64,000 bases of DNA from Calonectria ilicicola (taxonomy: Eukaryota > Ascomycota > Sordariomycetes > Hypocreales > Nectriaceae), in NCBI GenBank assembly GCA_020809705.1, contig CP085834.1, forward strand, positions 1,240,001 to 1,304,000, in the 5' to 3' direction. The notes under the pieces are model-generated. The model did no database searches and was not told the origin of the DNA. It saw only the letters and a list, made by a program, of their open reading frames with translations. This document shows, one piece after another, positions 49,701 to 61,388 of the stretch. Numbering within the stretch: position 1 is the first letter of the stretch; the number at the start of each line of letters is the position of its first letter. A program made the position numbers and the translations under genes.

Positions 49701-50595
49701 CAGCCCACAGAAAGGTACCGTGTGCATGATCCGTTAAAAAATTTTTGATATAAATACTGTCGTCGTGTGTGCATTGTTTCCTGTTTGCAAGAATCCCGAC
49801 CTTGTGCTCAATATAAAACGCAATGGCTTCTGACACTGACGTCTCGTTTAGCTCAAGACATAACGGTACGTCAAGTTTGTTGGTTAGTATGCGCTCCTCA
49901 ATTATAGGCCGGTTACGGGTTGAGACAATCCACCGAATCCTTGATGATTGCGTTGCATGAATGAAATCTAGTAGTGCTGTCTGGTCTACTTCACATTCGT
50001 CCAAAGCATCGATGATCAAGACCATATATTTGTGGGCTGTATCTTTAATGATATTTTGAAAGATTTCTTCTGCAGCAACGCGAGAGTTCCAATGGTCTGG
50101 ATCCATAAATCCCGTGTTTTTAGGCAAGTATTTATCGAGGGATGGCTGTTGCACTAGAAGGAGGTAAATGAGGCCTTTCAAGACAGCCGTAGCATTATTT
50201 AGGCCCGAATTTGTCGCCTGACAAAAGAAAAAAGCGAACAGTACATCACTGTCTGGATTCTTAAGTTTTGTAAGGGGGGTCAAGTATTCAATAATGTCAC
50301 ATATAAGCATTGTTTTGCCCTTTCCTGGGTTTCCTTTAATCAACAGCAGTTCACAATCATCATTATTCTCCCATTGTGAGAACTCGGGGGTTCCAAGTAC
50401 CCAACGATAGGATTCAACCAAAAGGCCGCCTTGTAATTTTTCGATTCGAGTTTTGTCATGGCGGGGATCGGTTGATCGTAATCTTGCGAGTTGCTCGTCG
50501 CCGACGTCGTATCCGTGTCCGTAATGGTTGTGAGTGTCGCCAACTTGAACGTTCACGCGCCCGCCCGCTTCAATACGGTCGACGTGGTTCGACAT
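46716..50595 (-). pseudogene. HET-E-type NACHT-WD40 receptor with HET-s-like N-terminus, cut by one TGA
   Basis: Exons 50595-48982 and 48914-46716 would give 1269 residues but for TGA at 48363-48365 (codon 722). Residues 3-26 (NHVDRIEAGGRVNVQVGD, then THNHYG) resemble a HET-s-related amyloid motif. The HET-E/HET-D hallmark LRSTDPRHDKTRIE and LQGGLLVESYRWVL follows, then P-loop GNPGKGKT (88-95), Walker B LIIDALDE (193-200) and, from about residue 600, WD40-type blades. The stop sits where the blade consensus reads AFSPDG: the frame gives LAF, stop, PDGQWLAVL. The frame is open on both sides and no sensible intron removes the stop. A truncated receptor with the NACHT domain and only the first blade or so could still be made. 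Confidence 0.75.
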
Positions 50596-51408
50596 CGGAC
50601 GAGGTTTGTGGTCTAGATATTGATATTTATGTCGGAAGGTCAGTTTCTGAAGCTTACTCGCCCGCTTTCCGTGCAGAAATAGAGAAAGCGGACAGACGAC
50701 GCGTGATAAACGCGGCCTAATGCAGTGGCCGACATCAAATGGGCTATGTCACGTGACTGCGCTGCCTGACTTGTTTGAACCCACTGACACAATACGCCCA
50801 TGATTCAACGCTAAAGCAGCGAAATGTGAATAAAGCCATGAAGCACATATTGCCGCTGAATTCTCTTGGTGCTCAAAGAAGCATATATTATGGTGCGGTT
50901 TGCGTCGGCTAGGAGAAGTTCGTTCCTTCGCTGATCCTGTTGCAAACAAGTTTTTGAGGGTCAGAGTCCACGCAAAGGATCCCACAAGAAGCATGGCGTC
51001 GCTTGGTCTCAATAAAGAAAAGAACAAAAATTTTTAATATAAAAATAGGGTGGTGTTTTAACACAGTGGGAGAGTGAGTGCGCTTAGGCCAGCGTGAGGT
51101 AAACCGGCTTTGTCGTCTTGCTTGCGACCGACCACGTACTTCAACTGATGTTTCCTGCCGTTTGTTGCCTTTTTTGGCTGCAGCCACGCGAACCCACAGC
51201 ATAGCACAGTGCAACACAGCACAGCATCTTTTCTCTTACCTTCTTCACTCTCTTCACTTTCAATCTTGTCACGTAACATTTTCTATCAGCACAGCTTAAT
51301 ACTGTCCACCTCGCTTTGGCCTCTCCGCAAATATCATCATCAATCCGTCCATCCACATTACTCATTCAGGCGGGCGGGAAAACGACGACCAGAGCGCACC
51401 TTAACGTC
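50596..51408. promoter_or_regulatory. divergent promoter region of NACHT-WD40 and MFS genes
   Basis: An 813-bp gap lies between divergent starts. Overlapping short frames on both strands (50749-51365) show no recognisable content. A CT-rich tract precedes the MFS start. Confidence 0.45.
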
Positions 51409-53525
51409 ATGACGAGTGAGAAGCGCGAAGAGGAGGAGGATGGCCGTACGAGCGAAGATAGCACCGTCATCGCTAACCAGAATAACTCGTCCGACCAAGA
51501 CGGCGTCCATGATGATGACGCACAGGAAGATATCCAGGATGGCGTCCAGGACATCGAAGCCATTGCTACGACATGGACCAGGAAATCCCTGATGATCGCC
51601 TATTTAAGGTACGTGCGAAATGATTTTCTATTCTGTCATCCTTGCTCGGGTGGATGGCTAGCTAACTCGTATCGCGCCCAGCATCCTCCTCATGACCTTT
51701 TCCAACTCGCTAGAATCTCAGGTCACGTCGTCACTCCCCACCATGATCACCAGTTTATTTCACAACCACTCGCTTCTTTCGACCATCGCTGTGGTTCAGG
51801 CTGTCGTCCTGGGTAGGTCACATCCATATACCCGCTCACAGCCGGCTGAATTGATTGACCTGTCCATATACAGCCGTCGTCAAGCCTCCCATGGCGAAAA
51901 TAGCCGATGTATTTGGTCGCATCGAAGCCTTCACTCTCTCCATCACCCTTCAAATACTCGGGTACATTCAGATGGCTACATCCAAAAACGTGCAAACTTT
52001 TGCCGCTGCTCAAATCTTTTACTCAGCCGGCACCACTGGTTTCTTTATCCTACAACAGGTCTTCATCGCTGACACGACTGACTTGACCTGGCGTGCCCTA
52101 TTCTCGACCTTGCCTGACCTACCTTTTCTCGTCACTACCTGGATCGGTGAGCCTATCGCCACGGCTATGAAGAAGTCGACCGGCGATTGGAGATGGATTT
52201 ATGGCATGTGGGCCATCATCCTACCCGCATCATTTGTCCCTCTATTTGTCTCGCTTTTCTTGAACCGAAGACGCGCCAAGAAGCTCGGCTATACCTCCAA
52301 GAGCCGGAATACGATCAGAGGAAGCCCATCGCAAATCCTCTTCCGTCTTTGGAGAGATCTTGATATTAGTGGAATTGTCCTCCTGGCTGCCGGTCTTTCC
52401 TTGGTCCTCATACCGTGCACCATCGTTACAGAAGCCTCCCAAGGTTGGAACGATCCCGGCATCGTCGTCATGCTCATGTTCGGTACGATGTGCATTGTCA
52501 TCTATCCATTCTAGGAGATGAGCTCCACCATTGGCAAAAAGCTAGGCCTGAAGGGAATCGAGGGCAAACTTGTTTCCAACCTGGCACCTTATCCACTCAC
52601 ACCGCTGCATTTATTCAAGTCACGAACCTTCACCACTGGGTGCTTGCTCATCGCCTTTTACGTTAGTAGGTTCTGCTTGTGTCTTCTACTGCAGCAACTA
52701 CGTGTGTCTAACTACTTCACAGTGGCATTCAATCTCTCCGTGATGCCGTACTTTCACTCTTACCTTCTCGTCGTGAGGAATCTTAATTCAAGGTCAGCCT
52801 ATTACATCACGCAAATTTTCAGCTTCGCTTCAACACTATCGGGACTCATAATTTCCATAATTATCAAATTCAGCAATCGATACAAGTGGTTTAGCGTGGC
52901 AGGTACATGTCTCTACATGCTGGGTCTGGGCCTCATGCTGAGGTACCGCAATGACGGTCCCACCGAAGCTGCCAATATCGGAACGCAGATTTGCATTGGA
53001 TTCGGTGCTGGCATGATCACCACTCCTATTCAACTAGGCGTCCAGGCTAGCGTGGGACACCAGAATCTTGGTTCCGCCACGGCCATCTATACAACCATGG
53101 TCAGTGTGGGCTCGGCCATCGGCTCAGCCATTGCAGGTGCCATCTGGAGTCGAAATATCCCTGCCAAGCTTCAGGACTATCTCCCCGAGCACTCAAAACA
53201 CAATGCCACACTGATTTTTTCAGATGTTCGTAACGCATTAAGGTATCCTATTGGTAGCCACGAGCGGAACGCCATCAACAGGAGCTACGAGGAGACCATG
53301 ACCACCTTGCTTATCACTGCTGTGGGCGTGTGTGCTCCTGCTGTCATCTGCAGCCTGCTCATGAAAGATTACCATCTTGACGAGATGGAACAAGGAGTCA
53401 AAGGAAGGGTTATTGGAGGCGAGATTGGCGAGGAAAATACGACACCCCCCACACAAACGAAAGGAAATCCATACAACCCCGTCAATTGGTTCAAGCGGAG
53501 TGATAAGACAGGCACAGAGGTTTAG
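51409..53525 (+). pseudogene. siderophore-type MFS transporter interrupted by one TAG
   Basis: Exons 51409-51608, 51682-51812, 51874-52665 and 52723-53525 form a 642-codon frame broken only by TAG at 52512-52514 (codon 324). An acidic N-tail precedes TM1 (LSILLMTFSNSLESQ). KPPMAKIADVFGRIEAF is the motif A region of siderophore-iron transporters, and splicing of the last intron (GTAGGT...CACAG) restores the family phrase FYVMAFNLSVMPYFHSYLLV. The stop lies at VIYPF, stop, EMSS, where relatives usually have an aromatic residue before E; a TGG-to-TAG change is the simplest explanation. A non-canonical in-frame intron 52483-52545 (63 bp) could remove it but would delete most of a membrane helix and has no branch site. 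Confidence 0.7.
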
Positions 53526-53779
53526 CATGGGTGGAGTCAAGGATTGATTTGTCATGCGTTTTTGCGTCGGACTTTTTTATTGTTAGATGTTAGAGCAGTA
53601 TCAATTGATTCATGAAGTATGATTTCGACGCATGATCAGCCTTTGTGAACACAGGAAAACAAAAATGCGAAAGAATAGTATCTGCATCTCTGTTGTCAAA
53701 AACATTCCCGCTGTGATATGATGCCTGAAATAGCCGGCCTTTAGAAGCACGCTGCTTTCTGGATTGTATTGTGTCTACT

Positions 53780-55943
53780 TTACATCGTTTGTATTCTAAT
53801 GGAGCGATAACCCTTTTTAGTCTTGGCCGAATCACCAACCACACTATTATCCTCACTGCTGCTGAGTTCTTGTGACGACTTTGGTATATATGGAATGTCC
53901 CCATTCTTATCCACCTTCCAAGGGCCTACACCTTGTTCCAGCAGAAATGATCGCTGCATCATAAACATGCGCCCCTCTTGCCACTCCTGTTGCGGATACT
54001 CGTGCATGCCGTATTTCTTTTTCAGCGAAAATGCTGCCCCAGGAAGAAGCAGCAGATTGATGCTGATAATGACAAGTCCGAATCCCAGGATCAGAATTAA
54101 TCCGATGACGCTGAAATTACTGAATCGCAGATCCGTGACCCTGACTGCAGAACAAAGTGATTTGAGTTCCCCTTCTGGCTGAACCGTGTAGTTGCTTGGG
54201 CCGAAGGGTTTCTCGCTTTCTGGTATGGGTATATAAAATTCAGGAGAGTTGGCATAGTCGGCTATCGCTCGTTGTGTGGATGCGAGACCGATGTTTAAAA
54301 TGTTTATCATCTCGGTTTGCCATTGTGTCGACGGCAGTGTGGGCGAAGTGTGTAGCCCATAGGTTGAAACCACGATGTCATTTGCCTGCAACAGTCTGGA
54401 GCCGAGGGTTGTGATTATATCACTAATGCTAGTGCCTAGCAGTTGACCAAGGAGCTCAAATACGGCCGCCTGCTTTGGATTGAGTGTTGCTACCCAAGCC
54501 CCTATTTGATCACTTTGTCCTGCGCCAAGGAGCGAAGTGCAGTTCTTTTCGGTGCAATATTGATATTGTTGTGTACAGGCAATTGCAGACAGGACTTTGT
54601 CGGCGTAGTAAAGCCCGTTTTCTGCGTCTGGCCTTTCTAGCCCTGTCTTATCAATCGAACTAGAAGCTCTGAACCAAGGATCTTGGGTGGCATTTCTGTA
54701 AACCACGCCATTTAAAAGCGAAATGACAGCTGTGTCAGCATTCATCACAATCAAATCATCGATGGCAGAAAAGTCGGATACTGTCAAGTCATCATGAAAG
54801 TCGGCATACGATGTCGCGGTACTAGTAGCCCGTCAGATCATTGTTGACTGGATATATTCAGCTGCATCACCATGCTTTACCTACCGTAATTCATAACCAC
54901 GCCCAACCGCGTCAGTATTCAGCATTGAATAGTTGCTTACCATCCACGTAAAATTTGCGATTACTGATGGACCCAAGTTGTATAACTTGTACTTGTTGCC
55001 CGGAACATGCGTGTTGATGCTTTTCGGCCATAGTTCAAAGTCCGGTAAAGCCCACGATGTGGAATACTTTTCCTCGGCGAGTATCGGGGCGCATTTAAAA
55101 ACTGAGCGGTATCGTAGTTGGTCCTCTTTGGGGGTATTAATACCAAGATGTGCATTGGAATAAATGTAGCCGGTATCCATCTCCAGTGCAGTGGACTGGG
55201 CGCAAATGTCGGATGAAAAGGGACATGACGCGTTCGTGTTTGTCTTGAGTGGAAGATTAGGCTCTACATATATCTTGCAACTCTGTCTGTTAAAAACTCC
55301 ATCTGGGGTGTAGCAATTCCGGACGTATTCTCGAGCTTGGACATAATTTAACTGAATCCATTTCAACACCGCGGTGTCGGTGGCTGAGCTGGTTGCGTTT
55401 GTTGTGACGTCCACCGGGAAGCCGCAGTTGCTACTAGCAATAAGTACTTGGTCCCCTCGAAGTAGCGCCCTAGAGGTGAAGAGACCAGCGGCACTCATCA
55501 ATACTAGATAGAAGACAGCCGTCGAGACCAACGGCAGTGACGAGCGAATTGCAGTGGAGATCTTGCCGCGCCATGTCCACGCCAGCCTGAGCAATATGAC
55601 GACGGTCGACGCAGTGGTCGGCGCATTGCAAAGAACGGCCTGCTGTTGGTGATATAGCCCACAGCTATGCGACGGAGTGGAGCGATATTGATGGATTATG
55701 AAGCAGGCGATGGACCACAGATTTACCATGGTCGCATTGACAAACAGAGCCACAAAGGCGATGAGAACTGTGCCCCATATTTGGGGTATGGTGAGGGTCA
55801 GTCCCAGCCCCGAAATGGCATCAGCTGTACACAGAGAAATAACGTCAGCGCATGTGCCATCCACCTTTGGGGTAATTGTATCATGTACCGTCGTAGTTCC
55901 TCCAGAACCCGGTGTACACCGCGGTCGCAGACCCTGTGCTCAT
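53780..55943 (-). CDS. multi-pass membrane protein with large glycosylated loop, fungal-specific
   Basis: Exons 55943-55889, 55824-54885 and 54821-53780 give 678 aa. The 55-bp first exon (MSTGSATAVYTGFWRNYD) was placed by its splice signals; the next in-frame start candidate, at 55864, is GTG. Hydrophobic segments are GTVLIAFVALFVNATMVNL, VSTAVFYLVLMSAAGLF and, near the C-terminus, VIGLILILGFGLVIISINLLL. Between the second and third lies a region of about 430 residues with many NxS/T sites and paired cysteines, so it is probably extracytoplasmic. The C-terminal tail of about 90 residues is polar. It belongs to a widespread uncharacterised fungal membrane family. No functional hint comes from its neighbours. 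Confidence 0.78.
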
Positions 55944-57692
55944 GGTGTGTGGTTGGAGTGATGTCGAAGAACGACCGGATGACCAAGTGATTGAAACAAG
56001 ATCAAAGTGCAAAAGATGGCTTGGTGGCGGTCAGCCAAAACTAATGAGGTGGCTGCTTTCTTGAGCTGGCGGCCATGTCTCGATCTCGGCACATCGTCTT
56101 CGGGCGTCCCGCCTCGATGCAGGCACCGACGCCACGCGAACCAACTGGCAAAAGATGAAACACATGCTTAATCCATGCATCGAAAGGTCAAGGACTTTGG
56201 CACACCGCGAATCCCATTTGCCACTGCCACGACCGGTTATTTGGGAGATGGGCCATCGGCTAGATAGCTTGAACCAGGTTCTGCCCTGCATTCCTTTGCC
56301 AGCGGGGATAGTGTCGTGGCTGGCGCTGCGTATTTCCGCTTTTGGTTTTGGTTAAACCTGCGTTTCCCATTCTGATTGGTTCAATGTCGGAATGCCCTGG
56401 TTTCAGCTCTTTTGTTAGTTCTTACACCTTGCGTGTGGATCTTGGAATACGACCGGGGCTGGATTGTCAAACCACGATGATGAATCGTTATCAACACAGC
56501 CCTATACGATGAGATGCCTAAATTGCATCATACATCCCAGACGTATACACGATCACTCACAGCTCGCCTTCATTATGGTAAAATAGCAAAAGGAAGCTAC
56601 TGAGATGAGCCCGTGCAAATATGCCACAAATGCCCCACAATGATGGTCGAGTAAAAAATATGGGACAAAAAAGGGCACTCCATATTTTTCCAGATGCAAT
56701 ATCCAGGTACAATATCCAAATCCAAATTATAAAAGAAAGCTTAATAAGACTTCCAAAGCGTTACAAGTACATAAAGATGCTACTCGATGTTCTCAGCTTC
56801 CGAGCATGGAGGGTTAGGCAACACTTCTGTAGTGTGATTGGCTGTATGGGGAATATGTGGGTCTCAAAGCCACTGACCGCAGCGCGAGCCTGTTTTGTTC
56901 CTTCATCTGCGAATATTAATTGCTGCATGTCCAAAAGACGAAGTGCATATTAATGCATATGCATGAAAGGAAACAAGATCGTGCCCGCTTGTCCAACAGC
57001 CGCCTTGCACTTCTGTCAAACTTTTGCTGTTTTCTTTTGGTTGACGTTTTGCGCGTGGCTATGCCTGTGGCTGGTGGTGGCTGTGGTATACGGGGTAGCT
57101 AGGGTGTGGAAATGGGAGGGTGTTTGGAAAAGCCAACGAGCTACTGTAAGTGGATGTCAAACACATGTGACATCAGAAGCCAGATATATATATGGGCACT
57201 GATTGGTTAATTTCGGCCAACTTTAGCCAAAAGGTCAAGGTGGGCTAAAAGGCCACTTCGAACCAGTTCAACGACCAAAAGGTCGGGTCACAGGTGAGTC
57301 AAATGTAGCAGTCCTGCCAAGGCAGCCGTTCAGGACAAAGTGGACATTTTTCTCTAGGACCAACTGAATGAATGTGAAGTTTTGCATTTGATTTTTATAT
57401 AATACTGTATCGGCCGTGCAGCTATTCGTCCTTTTGCAACCTCCCTCTGCCAAAAGGACACTATTACTGCCCCAAGAAGAACGATACCCCAGATCAACAG
57501 TGCACAATGGCCTTTTCAAAGAAATATATAAGCTACTCCCAATACGGACTCAAATTGTATCCGTCTTGGGTAAAACAGCCATATCCTTCATATTTCCGAT
57601 TATCCTCTACTCACAAATCACAAAAGGTGTGTCCCGTCGGTATGCCCTTTAGAAAATAGCTAACATTCAGATACTAGAAGAACGTCCTCACA

Positions 57693-57872
57693 ATGAACCA
57701 ACCAAACGAAGAAGATTATGAAAAGTTCATCAAGTCTTTAGGTGATCAAAAAACGGCGAAGCAACTTATGCTCTGGGGAAATTCAGCAAGGGTGAAGAGA
57801 GAGGGAGAGAAAATAAATCACAGAGAAGATTATGAGGCGGCAAGGGACAAGCAAGAGGAGAAGCTTACTTAA
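57693..57872 (+). CDS. possible small charged protein (59 aa)
   Basis: An ATG frame of 59 codons (MNQPNEEDYEKF... to KQEEKLT) is rich in E, K and R. Just upstream at 57658-57670 is GCTAACATTCAG, a textbook branch site plus acceptor, so the frame may sit on the second exon of a spliced transcript. I recognise no family. The size and isolation make it tentative. Confidence 0.25.
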   Translation: MNQPNEEDYEKFIKSLGDQKTAKQLMLWGNSARVKREGEKINHREDYEAARDKQEEKLT

Positions 57873-58938
57873 TTTTTTTTTTTTTTTGGATTATAGATCT
57901 TCTCATTGAATGGACACGGGTGAAGTAGTTGCGGGCGCGATCCATATTTGAAGCAGGGTTCATCAAGTTTGGGACCTCGGCCGAAGACTATGGCCAAACT
58001 TTTGCGATCATCTTGTAAGATAAATAGGTTAATGGGACATTAAAATCGGTATAATAAACGCTTTTCGGCCATCCGCCTAACTACTTTCTTGAAAAAGTCT
58101 GCTTCACGGAGAAAAATGGCCGTTGTTACTGCTCTCAGAACTACTCTCAGATCTGGACATGGCATTCGATTCGACCAAAACCATTGCTCCTCTTTTGTGT
58201 TTTTGTTTAAAAGCATAACTTCCGCCTGTGAAGTCTCTGTTCACTTTCTCCCCGCTGCTCTATTGTTGCTGCCTTACTGGCCAACCATCACCCTTTCTTG
58301 AGCTGTTGGTGGCGGTCCATATTTCCGCATTTGGCTTTTTCATGGGCCTGCTATTTGTACCATCATTGGCTAGAGTCGAGACACCACAGTTTCAGCCGCC
58401 CCCTGCATGTATGGGGCAGCACCAGCACAGTCGAATGATAGAGCTGCCATTCAAATCATTAAGGTTGCCCTGAGGAACTTTTTTTCAGATGTGCAAAGGC
58501 GATGATACTGTCAGCAAAGGCGCACCCATCCCAAGCCGCATAGTGGGGGCTTGAGAATCCGATCGCATTCACAACGTCTTGGCAAAAAGCTGGGTGGAAT
58601 ATTTTACATGTGAAAGAGCATCAAACTTCTCTACGAACATTCCTGCAGCTCAAACCGGATTTCGGACCCCAACCCGCAGTCAACCCCCAGTGTCTTGCCA
58701 TATTTCAAGGCTACTTAGGCTATTTTAGTCCTAGATCAGGGCATTTTTCAGCTTCCCAAGGGGCTAGTTATTGGAGCACTCCGGTTTGCCATGTGTCATG
58801 TCATGTAGGGCTTAAGGCTGAACTGCATGCTCTGACGAGTGGTGGGGCGCATAGCCTCTTCTGGAGGCTTGATTGAACGCCAAGAGAACCTGACTGGGCT
58901 GTGTGCAGCCACCAGACCCCTAAGCCACTCACAGAACA

Positions 58939-58944
58939 TATAAA
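58939..58944 (+). promoter_or_regulatory. TATA box
   Basis: TATAAA lies 73 bp upstream of the ATG at 59012. Confidence 0.5.
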
Positions 58945-59011
58945 GAACTTCTTGATCCTCGACACTTTCCATAATTAAATAGTAGTGTTGGTCAATTCAA
59001 TCCGACTCGTC

Positions 59012-61098
59012 ATGACTCAGCATATCATACCATCTTCGGAGCAAACAAGCCCTCTAATAGATCACCGTTCCATCCCGGCTTCAGTAGAGCGACCCAGTAG
59101 TGACTCTCCGCGAGGAGATCGAAGTGAGGTTGGTACTGAAACAAACAATGGAAGTCCGCCAGCGTACGATGAGTCGCCAGCAAAAACGCAACCGCCAGAA
59201 GACAATATTCGATTAAGGCCTAGTTTCGAAATTGGCGTCATATTATCAGATATTTTATCCATAGCAGCACCACTTGCCTTACTTGGTTTCTCCATCGCCG
59301 TACTACAACTTGATAACAAAGATGTCCATGAACCTGAGCTCAAGGCTTGGCAAAACAGTATCACTGTGGTTCGTCTCTCACACCAAACCTCGATCTACTT
59401 TTTCCAAATGTCATTTCTAAATCTCACTTTTATGAATAGATAGCAACTCTTTTCCCAATTCTTTTTGCATCCATCGCTGGACGCATGGTGTACGAAGCCG
59501 CGCGCTGGAAACTTGAGAAAGGAACTTCTATGGGTTCACTTGAGCAGTTGATGGGCAGCCGGACAGTTGGGGCGACCATTATTACCCAGTTTCAACTTCG
59601 AAAATTCAACGTACTTAGCATCTGTTTGCTCCTTTTTTGGGCGTTCTCTCCATTTGGATCTCAGTCAATATTGCGCATGCTGGGGACGTATAATGTTCCT
59701 CGGCTGGAGCGCTCACGAATTGCGTACTATGATACGTTTGGTCAATCGAACTATGCAACCATGGTAATCAACAGCCGAAGTTCGGATACATACGCTGGTG
59801 TCGTCATTTCTCATCTGACTTCCTTGTTCAATGCACTCTTATTAACCCCGGACAAAACTAAAACTGATTTCATGGATCTTTGGGGCAATGTCAAAATACC
59901 AATGATGGATTTCGAGAATGGAGCGGGTCATGATGGCTGGAAAGATGTGCTTTGGAGCCCAGAACCCGAATTATATTCGTCTTTACTTGGTCTGCCAGTG
60001 ACGAATGTCTCCGCAGGAAATACCACATTCTCTGTGGAATCCAGTTACATGGACCTACAGTGTTCAAACATCACGAGAATGGTGAACCCCACCACCAACG
60101 ACTCAATTTCTACAAAGTGGAGCAGTTCCGCAAAATTTTCATCAAACGGGACATGGTACGGATTGACTCCTGCCGACAGAGATGACAGCGACCAAACTGC
60201 ACGTTGGAGCATTTCGCTAAACAGGTTTGTCGATGAGTACTGGTCGGAAAAAGCTAGACCAGATGATTGGACAGACGAAGATGCCAAAAATCGGCCTTGG
60301 ACTGGAAGCCCAATTATGTTCCAGAACGAGACAGGCATAGAAGCAAAATCAGCCAGGCTTCTTTTCCAATCCACTCTTATGACAGCTAGCGATATGCCTC
60401 GTCCAATTGGGATCACAGCTTACTGTGGCGTTGTTCAAAGATACATCGAGTCTCGAATCCTCTGCTCTCGGTCTGATATAGCTGCCCAGCAGAATTGTTC
60501 CGTGATTGCGCAGCGGCCTTCGACCAGCAAGAATCCTCCTGAGGCTATCACATTTCTTTCGTTCCCCATGACATGGTACTGGGTATCAACCAACCTTCCA
60601 GTGGCCGCAGGGAAACTCATGTCAGCAGTTGATCTTACAGTGCAATACCTCGATGACCCATGGCTCAAGAATTCAGACAAGGACGATACCGATTCAATGT
60701 TCACTAATGTGGACGAGCAGAAGTTTAGCCGCCGATTGTCGCAGATTCTGAATACGTACGTTCTCTTGAGCCAGGTCTACATGGCCGCCACTGACGGGAG
60801 TGTCGATGCAAACCCGGCCTTCAATGCCAACATCACAATACCCGTAGAAATTAGCCGCCTCGCTGAAGTATATACTGTGTCTCGGCCATGGATGAGCTTA
60901 TGCATTGTATCCTGCTTGATATTTCTCTCGAGTGGAGTCATGGGCACCGTGTTCGCGCATCTGTGCAATGGACCTGAAGTTCTTGGGTACGCATCAACAG
61001 TCATCCGGGACTCCAAATTCATCGATTTGCCACCCAAAATAGGTCGTAGTTCAGGTATGGAAATAGCACAAGCTATAGGTCGACGTCGAGTAAGATAA
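59012..61098 (+). CDS. multi-pass membrane protein, fungal-specific family
   Basis: Exons 59012-59368 and 59440-61098 (intron donor GTTCGT, acceptor GAATAG) give 671 aa. Residues 1-75 are polar and disordered. Hydrophobic segments follow at ILSDILSIAAPLALLGFSIA, ATLFPILFASIAG and FNVLSICLLLFWAFSPFG, with the hallmark SLEQLMGSRTVGATIITQFQ between the last two. Then comes a loop of about 400 residues with several NxS/T sites and cysteines, and a last helix SLCIVSCLIFLSSGVMG. The upstream in-frame candidate at 58985 is GTG, so the ATG at 59012 is used, placed 73 bp after a TATA box. The layout resembles the gene at 53780-55943 (short TM block, long outer loop, final TM), but the sequences are not obviously related. 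Function is unknown. Confidence 0.8.
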
Positions 61099-61388
61099 GG
61101 CTATACACACTTGACCTCGGATGAGCAGTCGCTAGTGGGCGTTGGGTTGGAAAATCAGACACGGAGAATTATGGATGGGCCGAAGCAATAGAATGTTGCG
61201 AAAGTTAATCACAACAGGTTTTCTAGATGTATGATAATTATTATAGTGAAGAGTTCGTTTTAGCCATCTCCCCACATGAGCTCCTGAAGACATTTGCTTG
61301 ATTCATCAATCGACCGACGCCCGACAAAAGACCATTCCCATAATCTCTCAACTCTAGGCACAACAATTTTGTAATTCAATCTAAGCCA

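Larger units (their letters stand above)
55944..59011. other. 3-kb gene-poor region
   Basis: No conserved gene is visible. It holds an AT-rich part (56500-57000), a T13-15 tract near 57873-57887 and several small frames. The only one listed separately is the charged 59-codon frame at 57693. Short frames at 56155-57202 and 58089-58876 have no recognisable content. Confidence 0.45.

Noticed and set aside
52483..52545. 63-bp intron that would remove the TAG in the siderophore-type MFS gene
   Set aside because: No branch site, and removal would delete most of a membrane helix; kept only as an alternative.
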